Shown here one piece after another: positions 24,093 through 32,874 of a stretch of 64,000 nt of DNA. The notes under the pieces are model-generated. The model saw only the letters and a list, made by a program, of their open reading frames with translations, searched no databases and was not told the origin of the DNA. A program made the position numbers and the translations under genes. Source of the stretch: Robinsoniella peoriensis (GTDB lineage: Bacteria > Bacillota > Clostridia > Lachnospirales > Lachnospiraceae); the NCBI RefSeq assembly GCF_042680125.1, contig NZ_JBHTNY010000038.1; one strand, written 5' to 3'. Positions within the stretch are counted from its first letter, which is position 1; each line of letters begins with the position of its first letter.

Positions 24093-25692
24093 TAAACAGC
24101 TTCGAGTAGAGCAGAAAACCTTGCGTGTAGCCGCCTACTGCCGAGTAAGCACCTTGCTTGAGCAGCAGGAGGGCAGCTACGAAGCTCAGGTAGATTACTA
24201 TACCAATAAAATAAACAGCAACCCCAATTGGAAGTGTGCTGGTATATTCGCTGACGATGGCAAAAGTGCCACGCAGACAAATAAGCGAGATGACTTCAAT
24301 GCCATGATAGATGCCTGCCTTGCAGGTAAAATAGACTTAGTCCTTACCAAATCGGTCAGCAGATTCGCAAGGAACACTGTAGATGCCTTACAGAATATCC
24401 GAAAGCTAAAAGAAAAAAGCATCCCCGTCATCTTCGAAAAAGAGGGCGTGAATACAATGGAAAGCGGCGGCGAGCTACTCATTACCATTCTAAGCAGCCA
24501 GGCACAAGAGGAAAGCCGCAACATCAGCGAGAATACCAGATGGGGGTTAACAAGAAGATTTGAAAATGGTCAGATATCTGTCAACCACAAGAAATTTTTA
24601 GGCTACACCAAAGACGAGGACGGCAACCTTGTGGTAGTGCCGGAAGAAGCGGTCATCGTCAAGCGGATTTTTCGAGAATATCTTGAGGGCAGCAGCATTA
24701 TCAATATCGCCCGAGGACTACAGCGAGATGGCATTAAAACAGTAACAGGGCTTGACCACTGGCACCCAGGAACCATAGATAAAATGCTCTCAAACGAGAA
24801 GCTGTGTGGGGATGCCTGTATGCAGAAAACCTATACCGTAGATTTTCTCACTAAGAAGAAGGTCAAAAATGATGGCTATGTCAGACAATATTATATCGAA
24901 GATAATCATGAAGCCATCATACCAAAAGAGCTGTTCCATCAGGTGCAGGAGGAAAAGCTTCGCAGAGCCTCCCTGAATAAAGCGGCGGTAACCCGAAAGA
25001 AAAACAAAGAAGAAAAAGAAAAAAGCAAATACAGCTCCAAATACATACTGACCGACCTAATGGTCTGCGCGGAATGTGGACACGCCTACCGCAGGCAGAT
25101 ATGGAGTAAATACGGTGAAAAGTCAGCAGTGTGGCGATGCGAGGACAGGCTCAAGCAAGGCAAAAAATCAAGGTGTCAAAACTCGCCTACCCTGAAAGAG
25201 GAACAGCTCCATGATGCCATCATGACAGCTATAAACAGTGTGGTGGAAAATACAGGCGAATTTATAGGCACCTTCCGAGAAAACGTCATCAGAGTAATCG
25301 GTAGCTACAGCACCCAAGGTGTTACAACGGAATATGATGAGCAGATAGAACAGCTACAGCAGCAAATGCTGGTACTCATAGAGAATAACGCAAAGCAAGG
25401 AGCTGTCAGCGAGGATTTTGATGCAGAATATAAGCAGCTATCCGAGCAGATCAATGAGCTGAAAACAGCGAGAATCCAAATGGTGCAGGCGCAGAAACAG
25501 GCAGAAAGCTATAAAGAGCGTGTGGATCAGTTGGATAAGGCAATCACCACGGTAAACCCACAGGTGCGAGAGTTCGACCAAGACCTTGTAAAACGGCTGA
25601 TATCCTCCATCAGAGTGCATAAGAGCATGAAACTGGAGATACAATTTCACTCAGGGATTGTGGTGAAACAGGAAGTAGACTACTATGAATAG
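24031..25692 (+). CDS. Large serine recombinase 2
   Basis: The 553-residue protein has the full layout. The resolvase domain carries AAYCRVST (nucleophilic Ser near residue 40) and ILSSQAQEESRNISENTRWG. A recombinase domain, a zinc ribbon (CAECGHAYRR) and a coiled coil with many Gln follow. An ATG nine bases downstream (24040) is an equally possible start. Its N-terminus closely resembles that of the recombinase at 33997, so the two share ancestry. It closes the three-gene recombinase block and is followed by two hairpins. Confidence 0.92.
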   Translation: MSLMAVQKKNVAIIPPQMKYDKQLRVEQKTLRVAAYCRVSTLLEQQEGSYEAQVDYYTNKINSNPNWKCAGIFADDGKSATQTNKRDDFNAMIDACLAGKIDLVLTKSVSRFARNTVDALQNIRKLKEKSIPVIFEKEGVNTMESGGELLITILSSQAQEESRNISENTRWGLTRRFENGQISVNHKKFLGYTKDEDGNLVVVPEEAVIVKRIFREYLEGSSIINIARGLQRDGIKTVTGLDHWHPGTIDKMLSNEKLCGDACMQKTYTVDFLTKKKVKNDGYVRQYYIEDNHEAIIPKELFHQVQEEKLRRASLNKAAVTRKKNKEEKEKSKYSSKYILTDLMVCAECGHAYRRQIWSKYGEKSAVWRCEDRLKQGKKSRCQNSPTLKEEQLHDAIMTAINSVVENTGEFIGTFRENVIRVIGSYSTQGVTTEYDEQIEQLQQQMLVLIENNAKQGAVSEDFDAEYKQLSEQINELKTARIQMVQAQKQAESYKERVDQLDKAITTVNPQVREFDQDLVKRLISSIRVHKSMKLEIQFHSGIVVKQEVDYYE

Positions 25693-25702
25693 GCAGTAAA
25701 AT

Positions 25703-25776
25703 AGGAGTGGGGCGTGTTCCCCGCTCCTATGATGGAACTGCTAAGACTAAAGCCTTCGGTGATTGCCGAGGGTTTT
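25703..25776 (+). terminator. Two consecutive hairpins after recombinase 2
   Basis: AGGAGTGGGG (25703-25712) pairs with CCCCGCTCCT (25719-25728). A second hairpin CCTTCGG/CCGAGGG (25753-25772) is followed by TTTT. The second, with the flanking AAAGCC...GTTTTATTG, resembles the terminator after the recombinase that ends at 35367. Confidence 0.7.
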
Positions 25777-25845
25777 ATTGTTGGCAGTAGAAATAAAAAA
25801 TTTAATAAAAAGTGCCGTATCCATCTATATATAACAGGGACTGTA

Positions 25846-25874
25846 TTGACAATATAAACTTTGAAGTTTATAAT
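25846..25874 (+). promoter_or_regulatory. Controller-gene promoter with overlapping operator
   Basis: A perfect -35 (TTGACA, 25846-25851) and -10 (TATAAT, 25869-25874) with 17-base spacing lie about 45 bases before the XRE gene. A perfect 9-base inverted repeat (TATAAACTT/AAGTTTATA, 25853-25872, two-base gap) fills the spacer and covers part of the -10. Binding of a dimeric repressor, most simply the XRE protein itself, would block RNA polymerase. Confidence 0.8.
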
Positions 25875-25916
25875 TAAAATGGTTAATTTTATAGATACAG
25901 ATAGGGTGGTAAGCAA

Positions 25917-26126
25917 ATGACATTGTCGGAACAAATAAAGGTTTTATGTGTTCGTTCAAATATAAGTGTGGCGGAGCTGGCAAGAAGAGTTGGCACATCT
26001 CCCCAGAATTTTAATGCAAAGTTAAAAAGAGAAAGCTTTACCGTAGGAGATTTAGAACAAATCGCCTACGCTGTTTCATGTAAATTTGAAAGAAAGTTCG
26101 TCATGGATAATGGCGATGAAATATAA
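25917..26126 (+). CDS. XRE-family controller of the restriction-modification genes
   Basis: The 69-residue protein is a compact HTH domain (VAELARRVGTSPQNFNAKLK) without other domains. This is the size and style of the C-proteins that time methylase and nuclease expression. It lies 15 bases before the methyltransferase gene and downstream of a promoter whose spacer is a perfect palindrome. The simplest reading is an autoregulated controller of the operon. C-protein activity is inferred from this context only. Confidence 0.75.
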   Translation: MTLSEQIKVLCVRSNISVAELARRVGTSPQNFNAKLKRESFTVGDLEQIAYAVSCKFERKFVMDNGDEI

Positions 26127-26141
26127 GGAGGAGCAAATATA

Positions 26142-27332
26142 ATGGAATATGAGAGATACTCCTCTAATCGGGATGTGATTTCCCTGTTCTCCGGTGCAAT
26201 GGGACTTGATATTGGTCTTACTCAAGCCGGATTAACCGTAAAGGTGGGACAGGATTTTGAAAAATCTTGTGTCGAAACGATGCGAGCAAACGGGCACAAT
26301 GTTGTGCCGGGTAATATACAAGAAATAGAACCGCAGCAACTTTTAGATATGGCTGAACTTTCTGTAGGTGAGCCATTTCTTATTTGTGGTGGTCCTCCCT
26401 GTCAGCCATTTTCCACAGCTGGAAAGCGACTGGGAATCAACGACCCTAGAGGTAGCTTGTTTATGGATTTCATTAGAATGATAAGCTATATTCGACCACG
26501 GTTCTTTGTTATGGAAAATGTAAAAGGCATTATGTCAGCACCTTTAAAACATACGCCTATTGCCGACAGAGATAAAGATAACATGGAGTATGAAAACCAG
26601 CTTGGTACAGTGCTTGATGTTGTGCTAAGTGAATTTAATAAATTGGGATATAAAACTGTTTACGGTGTCCTAGATGCTGTTAATTATGGAGTACCGCAGT
26701 TCAGAGAAAGATTTGTACTCATTGGAAGTCGTGATCATGAAGAAATCTATTTGCCTATGCCGTCACATTTCCAGATGCATCAAAATAAAGATTTACGTTG
26801 GAACACACTGTATGATGCTATCGGAGATTTAGAAAATGATTATGGCGAATGCACTTCCTTCAGCGAAGAACGTATGCAGTATTTGAAGATGGTACCCCAG
26901 GGCGGCAACTGGCGTAGCTTGCCGGAAGAAGCAATTAAAGCTGCTATGGGTGGAGCGTATGAATCTGGCGGAGGTAAAGTGGGATTTTATCGCCGACTGG
27001 ATTATAAACAGCCTGCACCTACCTTGGTTACTTCACCGGTGCAAAAGGCATCTATGCTATGCCATCCTACGCAAAATCGTCCATTAAGCGTAAAAGAATA
27101 TGCTAGGATACAGCAGTTCCCTGATGACTGGATATTCAAAGGTACGACTGTTGCAAAGTATAGACAAATTGGCAATGCTGTACCGGTTGGGCTTGCAAGA
27201 GCCTTGGGACAGACATTACTATCCGTTGCAAATAATGACGCAACAATAAAGACAAAACGAGTTCGAGGGACTGATGTCCATAACAGAATAAAAAATGCTA
27301 TAGAAATGGGGTACAATTATGGCGATAAATGA
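26142..27332 (+). CDS. DNA (cytosine-5-)-methyltransferase
   Basis: The 396-residue protein has the ordered motifs of C5 methylases. Motif I (SLFSGAMGLDIGL) lies near residue 13. The catalytic motif IV (CGGPPCQPFS) has its Cys near residue 86. MENV lies near 125, and the late motif RQIGNAVPVGLA near 348. It methylates cytosine in a specific site and protects the host from the nuclease encoded next, whose gene starts 14 bases before the methylase stop. The recognition sequence cannot be read from the protein. Confidence 0.93.
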   Translation: MEYERYSSNRDVISLFSGAMGLDIGLTQAGLTVKVGQDFEKSCVETMRANGHNVVPGNIQEIEPQQLLDMAELSVGEPFLICGGPPCQPFSTAGKRLGINDPRGSLFMDFIRMISYIRPRFFVMENVKGIMSAPLKHTPIADRDKDNMEYENQLGTVLDVVLSEFNKLGYKTVYGVLDAVNYGVPQFRERFVLIGSRDHEEIYLPMPSHFQMHQNKDLRWNTLYDAIGDLENDYGECTSFSEERMQYLKMVPQGGNWRSLPEEAIKAAMGGAYESGGGKVGFYRRLDYKQPAPTLVTSPVQKASMLCHPTQNRPLSVKEYARIQQFPDDWIFKGTTVAKYRQIGNAVPVGLARALGQTLLSVANNDATIKTKRVRGTDVHNRIKNAIEMGYNYGDK

Positions 27333-28053
27333 AACTTATAACGAAGAAGAAATTGTTCAAGCTATTGCGGTAGCTTTAGATAACTTCTACACCAGCCTTA
27401 TTTCCAAGGTTGATGCGTTGAATATAAAGAAAGTTTTAAAAAGAAAGAATCCCTATCTTTTCCGTGCAAAAGCAATGAATGGTGCTTCTCAAATTGTTGA
27501 AGCGATCTTAGCGGCATTTGTTTCTTCTTCGGAGGAAACAATATTCGGAAATGTGTTTTTCGAGCCAATTGCAACGGCCGCAGCCCAAGGCCAAAAGGCT
27601 TTGGCTGAAGGTGTGGATATTATGGTTGAAAGAGATAACACCATCTATGCAATTGCTGTAAAATCAGGCACCAGCGTATTTAATGCAGACAGCCGTAAAA
27701 AACAAGAACAAAACTTTATGGCTGCCAGCAAACTGGCACAACAGGCTAAGAAACGCTTTGTTCCGATTATCGGATATGGTTATGGAAAGAAGAAAACGAC
27801 AAATCGTGGCTTGCCTAAATTCTATGAAGAGTTAGCTGGCAAGGACTTTTGGACAGAACTTACGGGTGATGAGGAGTTCTACATAAAACTTATTCGCTTT
27901 ATGGCAGAGCTTCCCGAGAAGTATGTTGCTGATTTTGATGAATCCTATCAAAAGGCTGCAAACCGTTTGGTAAAGGAATTTACAAATGAGTTTTGCAATG
28001 AGGACGGCAGCATTGATTGGGAGAAACTTGTAGAGTTTAATTCGGGAAATTAA
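27319..28053 (+). CDS. Type II restriction endonuclease, PD-(D/E)XK, PmeII-like
   Basis: The 244-residue protein overlaps the methylase gene. A likely PD-(D/E)XK core is seen as GVDIMVERDNTIYAIAVKSG (residues about 98-117). This has an Asp after hydrophobic strand one and a Val-Lys at the end of strand two, the pattern of PmeII-family enzymes. The genetic position makes it the cognate nuclease of the C5 methylase. An acidic residue is missing from the usual place before the Lys, as in other members of this group. Confidence 0.82.
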   Translation: MAINETYNEEEIVQAIAVALDNFYTSLISKVDALNIKKVLKRKNPYLFRAKAMNGASQIVEAILAAFVSSSEETIFGNVFFEPIATAAAQGQKALAEGVDIMVERDNTIYAIAVKSGTSVFNADSRKKQEQNFMAASKLAQQAKKRFVPIIGYGYGKKKTTNRGLPKFYEELAGKDFWTELTGDEEFYIKLIRFMAELPEKYVADFDESYQKAANRLVKEFTNEFCNEDGSIDWEKLVEFNSGN

Positions 28054-28075
28054 TTGACATTAAGGTGGATTTGGT

Positions 28076-28981
28076 ATGAGAGATACATTGAAGCAAGTAG
28101 TTAAAAACACTATATGTATTGAATGTAAATTACCACACGATGAAAGTGGGGTTAATAAGTCATGCCTTTCTACAAACAACGACATCTGCTTTAAAAATGA
28201 AAATAGCGAGGATTTAGCCAAAGTAATATATAATGGAATAGTTGAATTTGCTGTAAACCAATATGACATCGATTACGACAATCTAGCTCTTGAGCAAAGA
28301 AAGGTCATTCTGCGTCGCATGCGTTATGATCCCTCTGCAAGCAAAACCGCTAAAATAAGGTATGGTTTTTATGGAGAAGTTCTACTTGATTTGATATTAA
28401 GATGTTTTTTGAACACCAATGTTATTCTAGCGAGAGGATATTTGTATTCACCTATAGAAAATAGTGAAGTTAAAGGATTTGATGCATTTCATATAGTCGA
28501 GAATAAAGAAAAACTTGATTTATGGCTGGGAGAAGCAAAGTTCTATGTTGATTTTAAAAAGCCTATAACGGATGTTTTAGCGAAGATAAAAACTTCTTTA
28601 TCTGATGATTATGTACATACCAACCTTTTAGCACTTATTGATTGGCAGGATAGATTTACTACATCAAGCACAAGATTAAAATCTATTCTTGATATGTGGG
28701 AGGAAAACCCGGAAATTAATTTAGCTCAACAAATGACAGAACATCAGATTAGATTAACATACCCTGTATTTATAGCTTATCAACAAAAACAGTCAGATGA
28801 GTTTCATGCAAGCATAAAAAAGTGTATTGAACATATTGATTCTGAGTTTAAAAGATTAAATGTCACAATACCGGGGAGTTTTGAGCATCGTTTGTTTTTT
28901 ATTTTTCTTCCTTTATCAGAGGTTAAGAAGATTAAGGAGAGTGTGGTTGAATGGATAGACTCACAAGAACCTCTAATATAA
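28076..28981 (+). CDS. hamA: Hachiman defence protein HamA (DUF1837 nuclease)
   Basis: The 301-residue protein fits HamA. The DUF1837 core carries YGFYGEVLLDLILR (residues about 98-111), GFDAFHIVE (about 134-142) and LWLGEAKFYVDF (about 149-160). Together these give the conserved acidic and Glu-x-Lys residues of a PD-(D/E)XK-type nuclease. HamA is the DNA-cleaving effector held in check by the helicase HamB and released when phage or damaged DNA is sensed. The next gene, overlapping by 31 bases, encodes HamB. The first 30 residues carry a few Cys (ICIECKLP) outside the known core. Confidence 0.85.
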   Translation: MRDTLKQVVKNTICIECKLPHDESGVNKSCLSTNNDICFKNENSEDLAKVIYNGIVEFAVNQYDIDYDNLALEQRKVILRRMRYDPSASKTAKIRYGFYGEVLLDLILRCFLNTNVILARGYLYSPIENSEVKGFDAFHIVENKEKLDLWLGEAKFYVDFKKPITDVLAKIKTSLSDDYVHTNLLALIDWQDRFTTSSTRLKSILDMWEENPEINLAQQMTEHQIRLTYPVFIAYQQKQSDEFHASIKKCIEHIDSEFKRLNVTIPGSFEHRLFFIFLPLSEVKKIKESVVEWIDSQEPLI

Positions 28982-31251
28982 TTAAATCATACTATCACTA
29001 TAAAAGAACAAATGACGCTGCTTTGTTTGTAAAAGAAGTGTGCCGTTTTTTTGATTATATAAAAGATGAGAAATTGTCTGATGGTGATTTAAATTTTCTT
29101 TTATTTCTAGCGAATGAAGCAGGTATTCCACAATATTACGATTTGTTGCAAAACAAATATACTAGTGAGGTTATTTCTGAAGAAAATATCAATTTGTTGT
29201 CTTTAAGTGCTCTGTTTTATGATGCGAGCCTAGTGCAAGGTGATAATAAACTACACAGATATCAGAAGCAGGTATTGGACAGTTTTTCGGATAACAAACG
29301 TAATCGCTTTGTTCTTACTGCTCCGACTTCGTTCGGAAAAACTTTTTTAGTCTATGAAATAGTAAGAAAAATGGAGTATGACAATGTATTATTGATTTTC
29401 CCATCTATTAGTTTGCTGTCAGAAAATTATTCTAAGCTTAGGAATTCATCAGTTTTTAAGGAATATAAAATACACTCACTGAGCGAAGAAGAATACAATT
29501 CTAAAGAGAAAAATGTATTTATTTTTACCCCAGAGAGATACCTTTCATTCATGGACAAAAATTTAAAATTAAAGTTTGATTTTTCTTTTATAGATGAGGT
29601 GTATAAGATTGACAACAGCTTTATAATGGATCAAGAAACTACTGGAGAAAATGAACGTGATACTGCATATAGGCTGGCTTTAGAATTTATTTGTGTTGTA
29701 TCCAAGGATATGCTTTTGGCGGGACCATATATGTCCTTGCCGGACTTAAAAAGCAATACAACTGCATCTTTTATAAATTTTGCTAATGACAATGGTTTTA
29801 AATTTTTAAAATACAATCAATTTGAGATTGTAGAAAAAACGTATCAAACTATTAAAAATCAGCGAGAGTACATTATTGGCAATACAAATATAGCCATCGG
29901 ATCAATTAAGAAGGCTGAAAAGATATCTAGAATCATAGAGTCAATTAGTTCATCCATAGAGAACACAATTATTTATTGCGGAAGAAAAACTAAAACTGAA
30001 GAATACTCAAAGCTATTACTAGAGAACCAGAGACTAATCTCAGTATTTCAACAACGATGTGAGGCAAATACACCTGATGTATATTATATATTCCTTGAAC
30101 ATTTAGAAAACACATTTGGCTCAGATTGGGTTGTATTAAAAGCTTTAAAAGCAAGAATCGGCATTCACCATAGTTTAGTCCCTAAATATATTCAAAAAGA
30201 AATTATAAGCTTATTTAATAGTGGTGCGTTGATATGTCTTTTTTCTACTACAACAATAACTGAAGGGGTTAATACTACTGCAAAGAATATAATCATTACC
30301 TCTAACAAAAAAGGGATAAAACCTTTAAAACAGTTTGATGCTAAAAATATAGCTGGACGAGCTGGAAGATTCGGACAACATTACTTAGGCAGAGTTGTTG
30401 ATTTAGACAACGACTTCAAAGAAATTGCAGATGGAAATCAAGAAAATATCGCACATAAAAATTATGATAAAGATTCACCAAAAACAGATATAGATTATCA
30501 AATAACAAAAGAAAAATATTTATCTGAACAAGATAAGAAAGAAAAGGATTTTATACAGAAGCAAATTGATAAACTTGGAATTCCACCAGAAGTGTTTAAT
30601 TCATTTAGAGTGGTTGGGCCAAAGGATAAGCTTATACTATATTCTAAAATTATGAACCTGAGTCCATCTCAACTTATGGAGATTAAAAATGTTTCTGTAA
30701 CTTTGGCAAGAAGCAATGTAAGTAGTTTGGATTGGAAAGGGTTCCAGCTTATTATGAACATAGTGGATCCAATAGTGAAAGAAGATAAGCTTAAAAATTT
30801 AATTGAATGCAAAACAGGCGATACTCAAACATATTCATTGATTACTGTTTTATTAAATTCATATCTTGATGGCGGCTTTTTGTCAATGGTGAAATATTAT
30901 ACTGACAGAAAAAACTCACCCAAAACTAAGGACGAAGCTATTCGTACTGTTGCAGACTATGTATATAATGTTTTTAAATATCATTTAGTAAAATATTTAG
31001 GAGTTTTTGATATTTTCTATCGATATAGAATTTCCACAATGCAAAATAAAGAAATTGATGAAATTTCAGGTTTAGGATTATTGTTACAAAAGCTCGAATA
31101 CAATGCACTTAATCCTAAGGCAAGAAGAATAAGCGATTTTGGTGTTCCATTCAAAGTCGTGAAATATTATGATAGCGATGGAAGAGGAAAAAAGAGTTTT
31201 GATAAGTATGAGGAATATGTAGATGCAAGTATACAATCATTATTAGATTAG
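28951..31251 (+). CDS. hamB: Hachiman defence helicase HamB
   Basis: The 766-residue protein is a superfamily 2 helicase. It has Walker A (TAPTSFGKTFLV, residues about 124-135), a DEVY version of motif II (FIDEVYKI, about 212-219) and motif VI (NIAGRAGRFGQ, about 466-476). It starts inside hamA, so the two are co-translated. HamB binds HamA and controls its nuclease activity according to the DNA it meets. The long C-terminal part (about 480-766) is helical and specific to this family. DEVY in place of DExH is a small deviation worth noting. Confidence 0.87.
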   Translation: MDRLTRTSNIIKSYYHYKRTNDAALFVKEVCRFFDYIKDEKLSDGDLNFLLFLANEAGIPQYYDLLQNKYTSEVISEENINLLSLSALFYDASLVQGDNKLHRYQKQVLDSFSDNKRNRFVLTAPTSFGKTFLVYEIVRKMEYDNVLLIFPSISLLSENYSKLRNSSVFKEYKIHSLSEEEYNSKEKNVFIFTPERYLSFMDKNLKLKFDFSFIDEVYKIDNSFIMDQETTGENERDTAYRLALEFICVVSKDMLLAGPYMSLPDLKSNTTASFINFANDNGFKFLKYNQFEIVEKTYQTIKNQREYIIGNTNIAIGSIKKAEKISRIIESISSSIENTIIYCGRKTKTEEYSKLLLENQRLISVFQQRCEANTPDVYYIFLEHLENTFGSDWVVLKALKARIGIHHSLVPKYIQKEIISLFNSGALICLFSTTTITEGVNTTAKNIIITSNKKGIKPLKQFDAKNIAGRAGRFGQHYLGRVVDLDNDFKEIADGNQENIAHKNYDKDSPKTDIDYQITKEKYLSEQDKKEKDFIQKQIDKLGIPPEVFNSFRVVGPKDKLILYSKIMNLSPSQLMEIKNVSVTLARSNVSSLDWKGFQLIMNIVDPIVKEDKLKNLIECKTGDTQTYSLITVLLNSYLDGGFLSMVKYYTDRKNSPKTKDEAIRTVADYVYNVFKYHLVKYLGVFDIFYRYRISTMQNKEIDEISGLGLLLQKLEYNALNPKARRISDFGVPFKVVKYYDSDGRGKKSFDKYEEYVDASIQSLLD

Positions 31252-31281
31252 ACTTTATTGATATAAATTATAGGAGGCCGT

Positions 31282-32712
31282 ATGGAAAACGCATTAACGA
31301 TTCGTGATAATCCCACTGAAATTGCTAATATTATAGAAACTTCAAACAATATGCATTTATCAGTATTGGAGGCAATTGGTTTGCCTACAGAAAATATTTT
31401 ATCTTCAATTGATGAAAGGAAAGTAGCGATTAGAAATTTGCCGTATGTGATAGAAAAAATGAACACACCACTATTGAGTGATGCGTATTATCTTTCTAAG
31501 TTTTTTGTGGCTGTAGCAACTGGATTATTTGATGCTGCGCTAAATTATCTATGGGATGAAACAATCAAACAACTTAGAATTCGTATAATCAACGGAGATA
31601 TTAAGTATTTTTATGATGTGGTAATATCGGATGATAGAAGAAAAAATTTTTCGTCTCCAGAGGACTTGCTAAAGTTAGATGATTTTGATTTAATCAAAGG
31701 TGCATTGCAAATAGACTTGATTTCGCAGATAGGTTATAAGCATTTAGATTATATTCGCTTTATGCGTAATTGGGCCAGTGCAGCACATCCAAATCAAGCG
31801 GAATTAACCGGGTTAAACTTGATATCATGGTTAGAGATATGTATCAAAGAGGTTATTGCTACACCTCCTTCAAATATACAAGTAAGAATAAATCAATTAC
31901 TTACGAATATTAAATCTGAAGTAATCGATGAAGAACAGGCAGAAACAATAACCATATTTTTCACGGAACTTAGTAATGATAAAGCCGATGCTTTAGCCAA
32001 AGGCTTTTTTGGTATATATATAGATCACAATACTACTCAGCAAACGAGAACAAATATAAACAATCTTGCACCTGCTTTATGGCAAGTTATTTCGGAAGAA
32101 ATCAAATCCGACTTTGGAATAAGATATGCTACTTATGTAGCGAATGGAGATAATCAGACTAAAAATGAAGCTAAAAGGTTTTTGGAAATTGTTGACGGAT
32201 TATCATATTTGCCTGATTCTGTAAAGGTTCCTCAAATAAAGTCAGCAATAGATAATTTAATGGTTGCTCACAATAATTTGAACAATTTTTACAACGAACC
32301 ATCGTTTGCCAGACAGTTGCGTAGTGTTATTGGCACGCATGGTACAGTACCCGCGCAATTAAATTATCCGTATGTAAAAGTTCTTATTTCTGTATTTCTA
32401 ACAAATGGTAATGGCGTGGCATGGTCGGCAGAGCCAATTTACATCGAACTAATAAAGGGTTTTAACCCTAAACAGGCATTTATAGCATTGACTTCATTTA
32501 TAGATGACGGAATAAAAAGTAAACTCCAGTTTTCCTTATGCAGACAGAAGTATGAAGAGCTACTTGGCTATATTCAGCCAAATATCACCTCCGATGGTGT
32601 ATTATCTTTGCTAGATGAGATAAAGCCACGAATTAGAAATTTATCAAATATTACAAACAATGATAAGCTAATTCAAAAAATATCTTTTTTCAATAAGAAT
32701 TATTTAGGATAG
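31282..32712 (+). CDS. HEPN-like protein downstream of Hachiman, unknown
   Basis: The 476-residue protein has no recognised full-length family. Residues about 163-178 read YIRFMRNWASAAHP, an Arg-Asn...His spacing (R-x6-H) that fits the HEPN ribonuclease signature R-x4-6-H and lies in a helical region. AGGAGG precedes the ATG, 30 bases after hamB, so it is likely co-transcribed with the defence genes. A role as an RNA-cleaving abortive-infection factor is inferred from the motif and neighbourhood. The C-terminal two thirds are helical without motifs. Confidence 0.6.
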   Translation: MENALTIRDNPTEIANIIETSNNMHLSVLEAIGLPTENILSSIDERKVAIRNLPYVIEKMNTPLLSDAYYLSKFFVAVATGLFDAALNYLWDETIKQLRIRIINGDIKYFYDVVISDDRRKNFSSPEDLLKLDDFDLIKGALQIDLISQIGYKHLDYIRFMRNWASAAHPNQAELTGLNLISWLEICIKEVIATPPSNIQVRINQLLTNIKSEVIDEEQAETITIFFTELSNDKADALAKGFFGIYIDHNTTQQTRTNINNLAPALWQVISEEIKSDFGIRYATYVANGDNQTKNEAKRFLEIVDGLSYLPDSVKVPQIKSAIDNLMVAHNNLNNFYNEPSFARQLRSVIGTHGTVPAQLNYPYVKVLISVFLTNGNGVAWSAEPIYIELIKGFNPKQAFIALTSFIDDGIKSKLQFSLCRQKYEELLGYIQPNITSDGVLSLLDEIKPRIRNLSNITNNDKLIQKISFFNKNYLG

Positions 32713-32748
32713 TTTATTTATGCTATTTTCCTTTAAGTTGTATATCAA

Positions 32749-32850
32749 ATGCCAGAACAAAAGAAAATCACAATTATTACACCAAATCCATCAGCAAATT
32801 TGCAGTACATGGCATTGATTTTACGAACAAGAAAAGAACATAAAGGATAG
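32749..32850 (+). pseudogene. Remnant of a serine recombinase N-terminus
   Basis: A 33-codon frame starts MPEQKKITIITPNPSAN. This matches the start of the recombinase at 33997 (MSEQKEITIIPPNSKHD) and is similar to that of the one at 24031. It then diverges and stops before any catalytic motif. It lies between the HEPN-like gene and the RhuM gene. It is best read as the leftover 5' end of a recombinase gene broken by insertion or recombination. Confidence 0.7.
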
Positions 32851-32874
32851 AAAATTACAGATTGGAGGTGCACC

